DNA of 64,000 nucleotides from Denitrobaculum sp965225735 (GTDB lineage: Bacteria; Pseudomonadota; Alphaproteobacteria; Kiloniellales; Kiloniellaceae): the NCBI GenBank assembly GCA_965225735.1, contig CBDDBN010000025.1:310001-374000 (forward strand), in the 5' to 3' direction. Positions within the stretch are counted from its first letter, which is position 1, and every line of letters starts with the position of its first letter. The notes under the pieces were generated by a model, which was not told the DNA's origin, did no database searches, and was given only the letters and a program-made list of their open reading frames with translations. Below are positions 1-8,219 of the stretch, piece after piece. The position numbers and the translations under genes are program-made.

Positions 1-1
1 G

Positions 2-1138
2 CATGGCGGATCCGGCGACGACGTTCTGCATGGCGGTTCCGGCGACGACGAGATGTACGGAAATCTCGGCAACGACTTCATCTACGGCGACAACGGAAAC
101 GACTACCTGGTCGGCAGCTCCGGAGATGATTACCTCGATGGCGGCGGAAACAACGACTCCCTGCTCGGTGGATCGGGCAACGACACGCTGAAAGGCGGCG
201 GCAACAATGACGACCTTGCCGGCAACAGCGGCGACGATCTGCTATACGGCGAGAATGGCAACGACCTTCTCTCTGGCGGCAGCGGCAACGATACGCTCGA
301 CGGTGGCGCCAGCCAGGACACGCTGCTCGGCGGCAGCGGTAACGATCTGCTCACCGGTGGCTCCGGCCACGACCGGCTCGAGGCCGGCTCCGGGAACGAC
401 GAGCTGAGAGGCGGTTCTGGTACCGACAGCCTCTTCGGCAACAGCGGCAACGACATTCTGGACGGCGGCAGCGGCAGTGACCTGCTTGACGGCGGCTCCG
501 GGATCGACACCGCCGACTACAGCGACTGGAACAAGAAGATCATCGCCGACATGAATGCCGGCACCGTCAAAGGCAACGGAACGGACATTCTTGTCTCCAT
601 CGAAAACCTCTTCGCCACGGACTACGACGACAAGATCGTCGGCGACCACCGCGAGAACGAGATCCATGCCGGCGACGGCGACGATCGGGTCTCGGGCTAC
701 GCCGGCGACGATCTGCTCTACGGCGGCAACGGCGAGGACTACCTGAACGGCGCCAGCGGCGACGACATCCTGGTTGGGGGTGCGGACGACGATCTGCTGC
801 GCGGCGGCAAGGGCTCGGACGAAATCACCGGCGGCGCCGGTAACGACGAGCTCTGGGGCGGCGAGAACGGTGTGAACGACGGCACGTCCGACACCTTCTT
901 TTTCGGCATCGGCAGCGGCAGCGACAGCATCGCCGACTTCGAGGTGGGCGTCGATATCGTCGCGCTCAGCGATCTGCTGGTCGACGAAGAGGACGACGTG
1001 CTCTCGGCCCTCAGCGACAGCAACGAAGGCGCGGTCCTGGATCTCTCCGCCTTCAATGGGCAGGTCGGTGACAGCATCCTCTTCACTGGAGTTACTGTCG
1101 AAGACCTGACGGATGAAACCTGGCACAGCATCGTTTGA
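2..1138 (+). CDS. RTX calcium-binding repeat protein, C-terminal part (5' end outside window)
   Basis: The reading frame is open from the first bases of the window, so the gene starts upstream. The visible ~378 residues are mostly glycine/aspartate nonapeptides of the GGxGxDxLx type, which bind Ca2+ in parallel beta-rolls. A non-repetitive stretch (DTADYSDW, then IENLFATDYDDKIVGD) separates two repeat blocks. The last ~80 residues are acidic and glycine-poor, typical of the uncleaved C-terminal signal for type I secretion, so an extracellular location is likely. The catalytic or adhesive part, if any, is off-window. Its position beside an alginate-type locus allows, but does not show, an AlgE-like mannuronan epimerase or an alginate lyase. 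A strong terminator follows at 1213-1249. Confidence 0.9.
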   Translation, partial: HGGSGDDVLHGGSGDDEMYGNLGNDFIYGDNGNDYLVGSSGDDYLDGGGNNDSLLGGSGNDTLKGGGNNDDLAGNSGDDLLYGENGNDLLSGGSGNDTLDGGASQDTLLGGSGNDLLTGGSGHDRLEAGSGNDELRGGSGTDSLFGNSGNDILDGGSGSDLLDGGSGIDTADYSDWNKKIIADMNAGTVKGNGTDILVSIENLFATDYDDKIVGDHRENEIHAGDGDDRVSGYAGDDLLYGGNGEDYLNGASGDDILVGGADDDLLRGGKGSDEITGGAGNDELWGGENGVNDGTSDTFFFGIGSGSDSIADFEVGVDIVALSDLLVDEEDDVLSALSDSNEGAVLDLSAFNGQVGDSILFTGVTVEDLTDETWHSIV

Positions 1139-1212
1139 TCGGAGGATGGCGATCATAAGGTCAAGCGACTGAGCACCGGACGAAGAAGCCGGATCTCGAC
1201 AGGTACAAAACT

Positions 1213-1249
1213 GAACGCGGCCCCCGACCTCCGGCCGCGTTCTTTTTTT
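1213..1249 (+). terminator. Rho-independent terminator of the RTX gene
   Basis: Perfect 10-bp stem GAACGCGGCC (1213-1222) with GGCCGCGTTC (1233-1242) and a 10-nt loop, followed directly by seven T. It ends transcription of the RTX gene on the + strand before the convergent LysE gene. Confidence 0.9.
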
Positions 1250-1261
1250 GCCTGGCCCCGG

Positions 1262-1894
1262 TCACTGACGCGTGCAGGCGAGGTTCACACCCAACACGAT
1301 CAGTATCCCACCGCCGACACGCCGCAGCAGACTGTTCAACACGGCCGAGGCTCTGAAGTTTCTGATAGCCGCATCGGACAACTCGATCAGAACGGCATCC
1401 ACCGCAGTAAAAAGACTGTTCACCAAAGTCCCCAGAACCAACATCTGTGCCCAAAGAGGCAAGACTGCCGAGGCGTCGGTAAACTGGGGAAGAAAGGTGA
1501 AGTAGAATAGCAACGATTTAGGGTTCAAAAGCTCGACGGTCATACTGTCCCGCAGCGCCCTGCCAGGCGTCTTCACGCGAAAGCCCCCCGATGCGGATGC
1601 GATTGGGCTCGGCAATACGAGATACCGCAACCCCAACCAGATCAGGTACCCCGCCCCCGCCAGCTTGATCGCCTGGAACAGAACAGGGAGCGTCTGCAGC
1701 AGCAGAGAGAGACTGAAAGCCGCCGCCATAATGTGCAGGTAGGACGCCAGGTGGAATCCGAGCGCCGAATACCAGCCAGCACGTCGCCCGGCGGCAAGCG
1801 TCTCGGCCGCCATGTCGAGCATGCCTGGTCCAGGCACACAGGCGAAGACCAAAGACGCGAGGAAAAAAGACCACAGCAGATCGGCAGCGGGCAT
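1262..1894 (-). CDS. LysE/RhtB family amino-acid exporter
   Basis: A 210-residue hydrophobic protein of normal length for LysE/RhtB exporters, with about six membrane segments. The N-terminal segment has the family signature PGPGMLDMAAETLAAGRRAG (residues ~22-41), followed by the usual small/hydrophobic helices and KLAGAGYLIWLGLRYL (~77-92). It probably exports an amino acid or small metabolite; the substrate cannot be read from sequence. The ATG at 1894 is preceded by TTGGAG eight bases upstream. It lies 87 bases downstream of the 653-residue alginate-locus gene on the same strand, but a hairpin at 1950-1968 sits between them, so it is probably not a true member of the polysaccharide operon. 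Confidence 0.85.
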   Translation of the reverse strand: MPAADLLWSFFLASLVFACVPGPGMLDMAAETLAAGRRAGWYSALGFHLASYLHIMAAAFSLSLLLQTLPVLFQAIKLAGAGYLIWLGLRYLVLPSPIASASGGFRVKTPGRALRDSMTVELLNPKSLLFYFTFLPQFTDASAVLPLWAQMLVLGTLVNSLFTAVDAVLIELSDAAIRNFRASAVLNSLLRRVGGGILIVLGVNLACTRQ

Positions 1895-1949
1895 AGCCAG
1901 AACTCCAAGCAGAAGCCTGGAGTCGATAGCACATCGAATGCGCTCCCAG

Positions 1950-1968
1950 GGGCGTCATATTGACGCCC
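1950..1968. terminator. Hairpin between alginate-locus operon and lysE-like gene
   Basis: GGGCGTCA (1950-1957) and TGACGCCC (1961-1968) form a perfect 8-bp stem with a 3-nt loop, extendable by G-T and A-T pairs. No run of T follows on the minus strand, so it may be a weak terminator or 3'-end stabiliser of the operon ending at 1982. Confidence 0.45.
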
Positions 1969-1981
1969 TTCTAGGAGCTGT

Positions 1982-3943
1982 TCATGGGAGCGGTGTCAGT
2001 GCGAAGAGCGGATTGCGGGAGAGAAACGCGTCGAGTGATGGAAAGGACCAGCTCTTTACCTGCCTGCAGTCGGTGATCCCGCACTGGGATAGCGTAAGCT
2101 CCAAGCGGAATGCGGCGTCAGGATCGAAGAGCTGCGCATAGGCCAGATGCTGGTCGCTGGAAACGCTTCCGGGAAGCTTCCGGCTATAGAGGCGACGCAT
2201 GTTATCGCTGGCGTAGAGATGCCAGCCGGCGCCAGGCAGCCAACGCGGACTGCGCGGCCCTTCCCCATCCAGATCGCGCGCGAGGACAGCGCCTTGTGCC
2301 AGCAGGCTGTCGAGGCGCCGGGCCACCGCCTGTCGTCGCGCAGCAGTGAGTTGATAGGAAAGATCGGATAAGCCCAGCAAGGTGATCCCCGCGTGGTTGA
2401 CGTCTTCGTAACGCTTCGGCGCGCGCGCCTTTTGTTTCGGGCGGTGCAGCGATACCCGATCGCTTTCCCGCCAACCCTCGTAGTAAGCCGGTGTCCAATA
2501 ACGCCAGAGTGCGCCGTCTTCGTCGGCCTCCCAGGTTTCAACGAAAGCAGCGGCAACCGCGTGGGCGCGGGCGACGAGCACTTCCTGCCCCGTCTCCAGA
2601 CCGACCTGCTCGAGGACAAAGGCCCAGCTTAACTGCCAGTTCCAGGGCGCCCAATGTCCGTCAAAGCGGAAAGGCGCGCCATAAGCAATCCGATAGAGGC
2701 CTTTGGCCGGATCGAAAGTGGGCTCATAGCTGCTAACCAGGCACTGGGCATTTGCAAAAATCTCCGCGCGCAGCTTCAGCGGACAGTCGCTCCCCAAGGC
2801 CTCGCAGGCGCGCAAGAGCGCACCAGAGATCATGGCCTGATTGATGACCAGGGAGACCGGGCTGCGCCGGTCGGTCGAGTAGATGCGCGAGGCCCAGGCA
2901 CAGGAAGGATTGAAGTCGCCTGTAATGCCGAGGCGTGCGTTTTGACGTTGCAGGGTCGCTTCCATCGCCCCCGTCGCTAGCTCGGCGAAGACAGGGTGGC
3001 GGCTCTTTCGGAAGAGCTCCGCCAAAACCATGGTCCGGTAGCTCTGGCTCCAGCTCTGCTTGCCGGCCTCATCCGACGCACGGGCCATGGGCTCGCCCAG
3101 GTTCGAAAGCAGAGCGCCGGTGACCGCATGAAACGCCTGGCGAGCACTGTCGCTGCCACCCACGGAAAGAACGGCGATCGCGCCGCGCTCCCGGCCGAGT
3201 TCGAATGCGAAGAACTCATCCGCATCGCTGGTCGCGACGGGGAAAACGCGGCCCGAGCCGAATTCCAGCAAGAGGATATCGCTTCCGCGAGCCGGATCGC
3301 AGTAGACCTGAAGGCCGATGCCTTGCTTGAGCACCTTGGCACTGAGCAATGCGCATCCCTCCAGCGCGCCGATCCGCTCTCCCTGATCTTCCAACAGGCC
3401 ATCCGCGCCGCGACGGTATCGAAAGAACTCGGTACTTTGGGTTTTCCTGTCGAAGACCGAAACGGTCACGGCGGCTGCCTTGTACGCCAGAACAGAAACG
3501 ATCTGTCGCCGCGGCCAGTCCAGCACCTTGCGGCCGTCCTGGATCAGTTCGACTCTCGCCTTGGGTCCTTTGGTAGTGCGCAGGTGCACCGAGGAGCCCT
3601 CACGATCCATTCTAAAGCCGGTGATACGGGCGACATCGTCAAGGCTCTGGCCGTCGATCAAAAGCTCTCCATCGACCGTCACGCTTGCCCGGTAGGCCCC
3701 GTCTTCCCAAAACTTCAGAATTTCATGCGTTCCGGCCCGTTTGACCGACATCAAACCAGGGCGTGTGATCCCCCTGGAGGTGGCGAGACCGGTCCTTGTG
3801 TCGTAGGAAAAGTCCCGGCCCTGTTGCGAAATGTTCCATCCGCCCGTTCTTTCGGAACTCTCGGCGGACACGGAACCGCCGCCGCCCATCGCCGACAGAA
3901 TAGCTGTGGCGATAAGGGCGGCGGCAAAGCTGCGCTGCGTCAT
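1982..3943 (-). CDS. Exported 653-residue protein of the alginate-type locus, function unknown
   Basis: Last gene of the downstream alginate-locus operon. The start ATG (3943) lies nine bases after the algI stop, with AAGGTGA overlapping that stop as ribosome site. Residues 1-27 are a signal peptide, so the protein is periplasmic or secreted. Residues ~30-260 look beta-rich. From ~295 on the protein is helical and rich in aromatic residues, with HWAPWNWQLSW (430-440), WRYWTPAYYEGW (480-491) and YEDVNHAG (512-519), reminiscent of (alpha/alpha) toroid folds found in polysaccharide lyases, glycoside hydrolases and the C-terminal domain of glucuronyl C5-epimerases. I do not recognise a named family. 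In Pseudomonas this part of the cluster holds AlgG, AlgX and AlgL; this protein may stand in for one of them. The role is inference from context. Confidence 0.7.
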   Translation of the reverse strand: MTQRSFAAALIATAILSAMGGGGSVSAESSERTGGWNISQQGRDFSYDTRTGLATSRGITRPGLMSVKRAGTHEILKFWEDGAYRASVTVDGELLIDGQSLDDVARITGFRMDREGSSVHLRTTKGPKARVELIQDGRKVLDWPRRQIVSVLAYKAAAVTVSVFDRKTQSTEFFRYRRGADGLLEDQGERIGALEGCALLSAKVLKQGIGLQVYCDPARGSDILLLEFGSGRVFPVATSDADEFFAFELGRERGAIAVLSVGGSDSARQAFHAVTGALLSNLGEPMARASDEAGKQSWSQSYRTMVLAELFRKSRHPVFAELATGAMEATLQRQNARLGITGDFNPSCAWASRIYSTDRRSPVSLVINQAMISGALLRACEALGSDCPLKLRAEIFANAQCLVSSYEPTFDPAKGLYRIAYGAPFRFDGHWAPWNWQLSWAFVLEQVGLETGQEVLVARAHAVAAAFVETWEADEDGALWRYWTPAYYEGWRESDRVSLHRPKQKARAPKRYEDVNHAGITLLGLSDLSYQLTAARRQAVARRLDSLLAQGAVLARDLDGEGPRSPRWLPGAGWHLYASDNMRRLYSRKLPGSVSSDQHLAYAQLFDPDAAFRLELTLSQCGITDCRQVKSWSFPSLDAFLSRNPLFALTPLP

Positions 3944-3952
3944 ACGGTCACC

Positions 3953-5470
3953 TTAGAAATTGAAGTAGATGAATTCGGTCATATCCTCCAGCCGGTAGAG
4001 CTGGATGATCGCGACGACTACCACCGCGGACATCGCCATGGCCCAGCCGCGCGACGGACGCCACACAAAGCGCTCCAGGACTTGCGCAGCCGAACCGCGT
4101 GCCGCCTGCAGCACCTCCTTCGCGTCGATCACCGGCCGGTAGCGCTTGACCATCTCGATCCCGTTCGGCGCCCAAAGAACGATCGCGCCGAGAAGAACGA
4201 ACTGGGTCCAATAGAGACCGCTTTCGCGCAGAGTTTCTGCCCAGATTGCCGGATCGTAAAAGTCGGTGAAACCGAACATGCCCTGCAGAACGGCAATCGC
4301 ACCGCCGAAGGTCTCAGCGCGGAAGAAGACCCAGGCAACAACCACCGCCAGCAGGGTGATCGCCTGCGACAGAGCGCGGGCGACCGGCCGCGGAACAATC
4401 GCCGGGGCATCGCCTTTGCCGAAGATACCGCTCCAGGCATGGTTCACGATCAGGTAGAACCCGTGCAGCAGTCCCCAGAAAACGAAGTTCCAGCTGGCGC
4501 CATGCCACAGCCCGCCGAGAACCATTGTCGCCATTAGGTTAATGTAGCGGCGCGCCTTACCGCGCTTGTTACCGCCGAGCGGAATGTAGAGATAGTCCCG
4601 CAGAAAGCGCGACAGCGTGATGTGCCAGCGGCGCCAGAACTCGACGATCGAAACCGACTTATAGGGCGAGTTGAAGTTGATCGGCAGCACGATACCGAAC
4701 ATACGGGCAAGACCCAGCGCCATATCGCAATAGCCGGAGAAATCGAAGTAAATCTGGAAGGTATAGGCCAGTGCCCCGATCCAGGCCGCTTCTGTAGGCA
4801 CGCTCTGGCCCGCGTCCGCCAGGCCGAAAACTGCATTGGCCACAGGGGCGACACCGTCAGCGAAGACGATCTTCTTGAAAAGGCCGATGGCAAAGAGCGT
4901 GCCGCCGACCGACAGGTTCACGAAGACTCTCTGCTGGAACACCGAAAGACGGAACTGCGGGATGGTGTCCTTCTGCAGAACGATGGGACCCGCGATTAAC
5001 TGCGGAAAGAAGACCACGAAAAGGCAGTAACGGGCGAAATCGCAATCGGCGATCCGGCCCTTGTATGTGTCGTAGAGGAAAGAGACCTGCTGGAACGTGA
5101 AGAAGGAAATGGCCAGCGGCAGAATGATGCCGAGCATAGGCAGCTCGACGCCGGGCATGAGGTTCACGTTAGAAATCAGGAAGTCGGCGTATTTGAAATA
5201 GGCCAGCGTTGCCAGGTTCCCCAGGATGCCGAAGGTCAACACCGCCTTGCTCTTTCGCGCCAGGATGATCCGATGCAGTCCAAAGTTTACTGCGACCGAT
5301 GCCAGCAGCAGGATCAGATGCAGCGGGCTCCACCAGGCATAGAAGGCGATGGAGGCCGCGATGAGCCACCAGATAATGCCGCGTTCCCAGCCCAGCCAGC
5401 GCAGGACGAGAAACCCGAAGAGCGTGGGCGGCAGAAAGAGATAGATGAATTCCAGTGAGCTAAAAACCAT
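3953..5470 (-). CDS. algI: AlgI-like MBOAT polysaccharide O-acetyltransferase
   Basis: Integral-membrane acyltransferase of the MBOAT family, 505 residues, matching AlgI (about 500-520). It is expected to move acetyl groups across the inner membrane for O-acetylation of the nascent polymer. The two family histidines are visible: H283 in FWRRWHITLSRFLRDYLYIP and H323 in LGGLWHGASWNF. The start is set at 5470 because GGAGGT lies nine bases before this ATG; an in-frame ATG at 5494 would place that ribosome site inside the gene. It sits between the Sel1-repeat gene (89 bases upstream) and the 653-residue gene. Together with the SGNH protein at 6740-8029 it forms the acetylation module. Confidence 0.92.
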   Translation of the reverse strand: MVFSSLEFIYLFLPPTLFGFLVLRWLGWERGIIWWLIAASIAFYAWWSPLHLILLLASVAVNFGLHRIILARKSKAVLTFGILGNLATLAYFKYADFLISNVNLMPGVELPMLGIILPLAISFFTFQQVSFLYDTYKGRIADCDFARYCLFVVFFPQLIAGPIVLQKDTIPQFRLSVFQQRVFVNLSVGGTLFAIGLFKKIVFADGVAPVANAVFGLADAGQSVPTEAAWIGALAYTFQIYFDFSGYCDMALGLARMFGIVLPINFNSPYKSVSIVEFWRRWHITLSRFLRDYLYIPLGGNKRGKARRYINLMATMVLGGLWHGASWNFVFWGLLHGFYLIVNHAWSGIFGKGDAPAIVPRPVARALSQAITLLAVVVAWVFFRAETFGGAIAVLQGMFGFTDFYDPAIWAETLRESGLYWTQFVLLGAIVLWAPNGIEMVKRYRPVIDAKEVLQAARGSAAQVLERFVWRPSRGWAMAMSAVVVVAIIQLYRLEDMTEFIYFNF

Positions 5471-5559
5471 GGTACCCGGACCTCCAAACTCCAACTAAAA
5501 GCGTTGTTTCCATTGACTTCCCGGTTTGCACCCGAAAGCCCTCTCCCCGATACAGCCGC

Positions 5560-6747
5560 TTAACCCAAATCACCCTCACCAGCCGACATCGCCATCAGGT
5601 CTTTCAACAGCGTTTTGGAACCTCGGTGGCCTAGGGCGGCGCCCTTACGCGCCAGCTTCAGAGCGCCATCCAGGTCCCTTGGGACCAGAACACCCTGTGC
5701 ACAAAGCCGGGCGAGCTCCGCCATCGATCCAGCATGGCCTGCCTCGACACCTTTCTTGAACCAGGCAACAGCACCGGCACGCTCCAATCCGTGGGCTTCC
5801 TTCAGGTGCAAACGGCCCAGCGCTGTCATTGCCCCGCCGTGACCCAGTTCCGCGGCGCGGCGGAGCCAGCCAGTGGCTTCCTGCTGCGCCTTCTCCTTGT
5901 CCGAAGTGGCCAACATGAGATTGGCGAGGTCATGCATGCCGCCGGTGTCGCCAAGCTGACTCGCACGCCGGAACCAGCGCTCGGCTGCTTTAACGTCCGC
6001 GTTCACGAACTCTCCGTCCCGATAGAGGCGGCCGAGCATCTTTGCAGCGCTGCCCGATCCGCCGGCCGCCTTTTCTTCCAGCGCGGCAATTGCTTTGCCG
6101 GCAAGAAACTGGGCACGCTCTGGATCCGGCGTTATGCCGAAGCGGCCTTTCTTAAGGGCGCGGGCAAAGCGGATGGATGCGGACTCGTAGCCGGCTTTTG
6201 CCGCCTCGCGGTAGTGGAAGATGGCCTTGTCCAGGTCGCGCTCGACGCCGAGAGCACGCTCGTAATGTGCGGCCAGCTGCACGTGGGCCTTCTTGTAGTC
6301 CCACTCCAAAGCTCTGAGGAACCACTCGACCGCAATCCGGTTGCAATCCTTGCCTTTCGACCGCTGATACAGCCGGCCGAGCTCATAAGCCGCCTCACCC
6401 CGAAAGGGAAAGTTGTACTGAACGGCCTGCAGCAAGAGTTGGCGCGATTTCTCCAGATCCGGTTCGACGCCCCAACCGCGGCCATAGGCTTTGGCGCTGT
6501 GGAACATCGCGGTCGGATAACCCTGGTAGGCGTAGTGTTCGAAACTGGTTGCAGCCTCTTCCCACTTGCCGAGCTTTTGCAGGCCACGCGCCTGCTTGAT
6601 GGCTTCGGCAACCACCGGATCGATGGGGGCGGAACGGCCTTCTTCGTCGTTTCCGTTCCAGAGGCTCAAGGCAGCGACGATGAGGCCGGCGCCGACGATG
6701 ACCGCAACACCCGTGATCGGATGATCGAGCTTTTTCCTATCAACCAT
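5560..6747 (-). CDS. Sel1-repeat (TPR-like) protein, AlgK-like
   Basis: The 395-residue protein is built from Sel1-like repeats, for example AKMLGRLYRDGEFVNADVKA and ATGWLRRAAELGHGGAMTAL, from about residue 55 to the end. AlgK of Pseudomonas is also a Sel1/TPR scaffold, linking the inner-membrane synthase to the outer-membrane porin. Here the N-terminus has one predicted membrane helix (residues ~11-30, GVAVIVGAGLIVAALSL) and no lipobox cysteine, so it looks anchored in the inner membrane rather than being an outer-membrane lipoprotein. The start ATG overlaps the stop of the SGNH gene (ATGGTTGA), which implies translational coupling. Assignment to the AlgK role rests on repeats and context; Sel1 proteins are widespread. 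Confidence 0.75.
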   Translation of the reverse strand: MVDRKKLDHPITGVAVIVGAGLIVAALSLWNGNDEEGRSAPIDPVVAEAIKQARGLQKLGKWEEAATSFEHYAYQGYPTAMFHSAKAYGRGWGVEPDLEKSRQLLLQAVQYNFPFRGEAAYELGRLYQRSKGKDCNRIAVEWFLRALEWDYKKAHVQLAAHYERALGVERDLDKAIFHYREAAKAGYESASIRFARALKKGRFGITPDPERAQFLAGKAIAALEEKAAGGSGSAAKMLGRLYRDGEFVNADVKAAERWFRRASQLGDTGGMHDLANLMLATSDKEKAQQEATGWLRRAAELGHGGAMTALGRLHLKEAHGLERAGAVAWFKKGVEAGHAGSMAELARLCAQGVLVPRDLDGALKLARKGAALGHRGSKTLLKDLMAMSAGEGDLG

Positions 6748-8029
6748 TGTTCCACCTCCAGATACGGCAGCCTTCGCCTTGGGTCATCGCGACGATGCCA
6801 TCGGACAACTCCGTCTTCGTGTCGGCTGAAGTCACCGGACAGGTGAGATCGGCGCGGCGTTTCCGGGCCTTACGCACTGCCTCGGTCTCCCCGGCAGTCA
6901 GCTGAACCAGCTCACCGACGATGTTGCGGGCAGCCTTGGCATTGAAGTGATAGGCGTCGCTGAAGCGCGTCAGATCGCGTGTCAGCGGATTGTCGAAATC
7001 GAAATCGACAACCGGAGCCAGTTCCGCCAAACGGGTCCTGAAGCGGTGATTGAGATCGCCATAGCCGTACTCGGTGATCCGCCGCTGCATCTCCGAGATG
7101 GTCGGCGGGATCACAAAGATGAGCTTTACACCGTTGGCTTTGCTCCAGTCGGCAATCTCGACGATACGCGACCAGAGATCCTCGGAGAACTTGAAGGACT
7201 TCCAATCGGACCGCGCGTTTTTGCGGACCTGGCGCTCAAAGCGCGACGGCAACTCTCGTTCGATTTCAATGGCGGGCCAGAGCGCCGCCCAGCGGCCGTA
7301 ACCGCGCCCCAGGCCCAGGTTCGGACCCTTAGAGATGACCGGCAGGTTCACCGGCCCCGTTACCTTCGGCAGAGTGCAGCCATAACAGGCCTCAGGGTTC
7401 AGCAGGCGATTGAGAGACGTGCTGCCGGGGGTACCGAAATCTGCGGCGCGTGCCGGCGAGATCAGCCTCGGACGCCAGCGCTCGGTCTGCTGCAGCTGAG
7501 CGGCATAGCGCTTGCTGATATTGCGCCAACCGACCTTGGCGACGAACCAGCTGGTGTAGTAATCGAAAGGCTTCTGCTTCAGGCGGACGGCTTCCGGAAC
7601 CCGGTTCATCCCGCCCTTATGATTGGGATCGAACGAGCGAAGCTGGATGCCCACCACCAGAGTCTTAAGCTTCGGATCGTCCTTGATGTAGTGGAAGGTG
7701 TCGTAAACCTCCTGAATGGTGGCGCCGCCGTAGGCGAAGTTGAAGACGCTGGTTTGCCCCAGTTCCTTCCAGTATTTGTCGCGCAAGGCGCGGGCCCGGC
7801 TGTCGCCCAGGATGACGGTTTCCGCACCCTCAACAGGATAGCGCGCCATCTTCCAAAGCGGATAATGCGCCTTTTCGCTGACTTTCTGCTTTGGCAGATC
7901 CAGATCCACCGCCGCATTCATGTCGTAGGGATCGACAACGAAATTGAATGCTGCGGGCGCAAGACCGGCCGTTAAGGCCATTCCCATCGCAATGGCGTAA
8001 AAGCGCCCTCTTCCTCCGATAGCCGTCAT
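6740..8029 (-). CDS. AlgJ/AlgX-like SGNH protein, probable O-acetyltransferase
   Basis: The 429-residue protein has an N-terminal hydrophobic segment (residues ~10-32, signal or anchor) followed by a periplasmic SGNH-like domain. The nucleophile motif is ILGDSRARAL (around residue 73) and the Asp-His pair is in SDAYHFN (around residue 369). These are the features of AlgJ/AlgX, which transfer acetyl groups received through AlgI to mannuronate. It is the first gene of the downstream block; the ATG at 8029 has GAAGGG seven bases upstream, and the repeated motif region 8154-8219 lies before it. It cannot be told from sequence whether it matches AlgJ or AlgX; only one such gene is seen here, against two in Pseudomonas. 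Confidence 0.8.
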   Translation of the reverse strand: MTAIGGRGRFYAIAMGMALTAGLAPAAFNFVVDPYDMNAAVDLDLPKQKVSEKAHYPLWKMARYPVEGAETVILGDSRARALRDKYWKELGQTSVFNFAYGGATIQEVYDTFHYIKDDPKLKTLVVGIQLRSFDPNHKGGMNRVPEAVRLKQKPFDYYTSWFVAKVGWRNISKRYAAQLQQTERWRPRLISPARAADFGTPGSTSLNRLLNPEACYGCTLPKVTGPVNLPVISKGPNLGLGRGYGRWAALWPAIEIERELPSRFERQVRKNARSDWKSFKFSEDLWSRIVEIADWSKANGVKLIFVIPPTISEMQRRITEYGYGDLNHRFRTRLAELAPVVDFDFDNPLTRDLTRFSDAYHFNAKAARNIVGELVQLTAGETEAVRKARKRRADLTCPVTSADTKTELSDGIVAMTQGEGCRIWRWNNG

Positions 8030-8153
8030 GGCACAACCCTTCGTAAATGACTGTGCCTGATGGGGAGCAAGGGGCGTGCCATCGTCCGCCCACGGGATAT
8101 TTGTTATTTTTCATAAGGTTAGAAAGATAAAATTTGTTTCAAATATGAGCAGT

Positions 8154-8219
8154 TTACCAAAATGCAAAGGCGGTTTTGCCAAATTCGAAAGACCTTGGCG
8201 CCCCAGTTTGCAAAGCGCC
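8154..8219. promoter_or_regulatory. Two copies of a 17-bp motif before the SGNH/sel1/algI block
   Basis: The AT-rich gap between alg8 and the SGNH gene holds TTACCAAAATGCAAAGG (8154-8170) and TTGCCAAATTCGAAAGA (8176-8192), whose starts are 22 bases apart, about two helical turns. A further GTTTGCAAAGCGCC lies at 8207-8219. The same motif occurs once in the alg44/algA divergent region (11559-11575). The consensus is TTRCCAAAWTSSAAAGR. Position and repetition suggest operator sites of a common regulator and a second promoter inside the cluster. The binding protein is unknown. Confidence 0.55.

Noticed and set aside
242..1156. Long open frame antisense to the RTX gene
   Set aside because: The repeat structure of the RTX gene forces open frames on the other strand; its product is low-complexity Val/Ala-rich sequence without domains.
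2996..4537. 513-codon + strand frame across the 653-residue gene and algI
   Set aside because: It covers two well-supported minus-strand genes, has no recognisable domain and follows the GC pattern of their codons.
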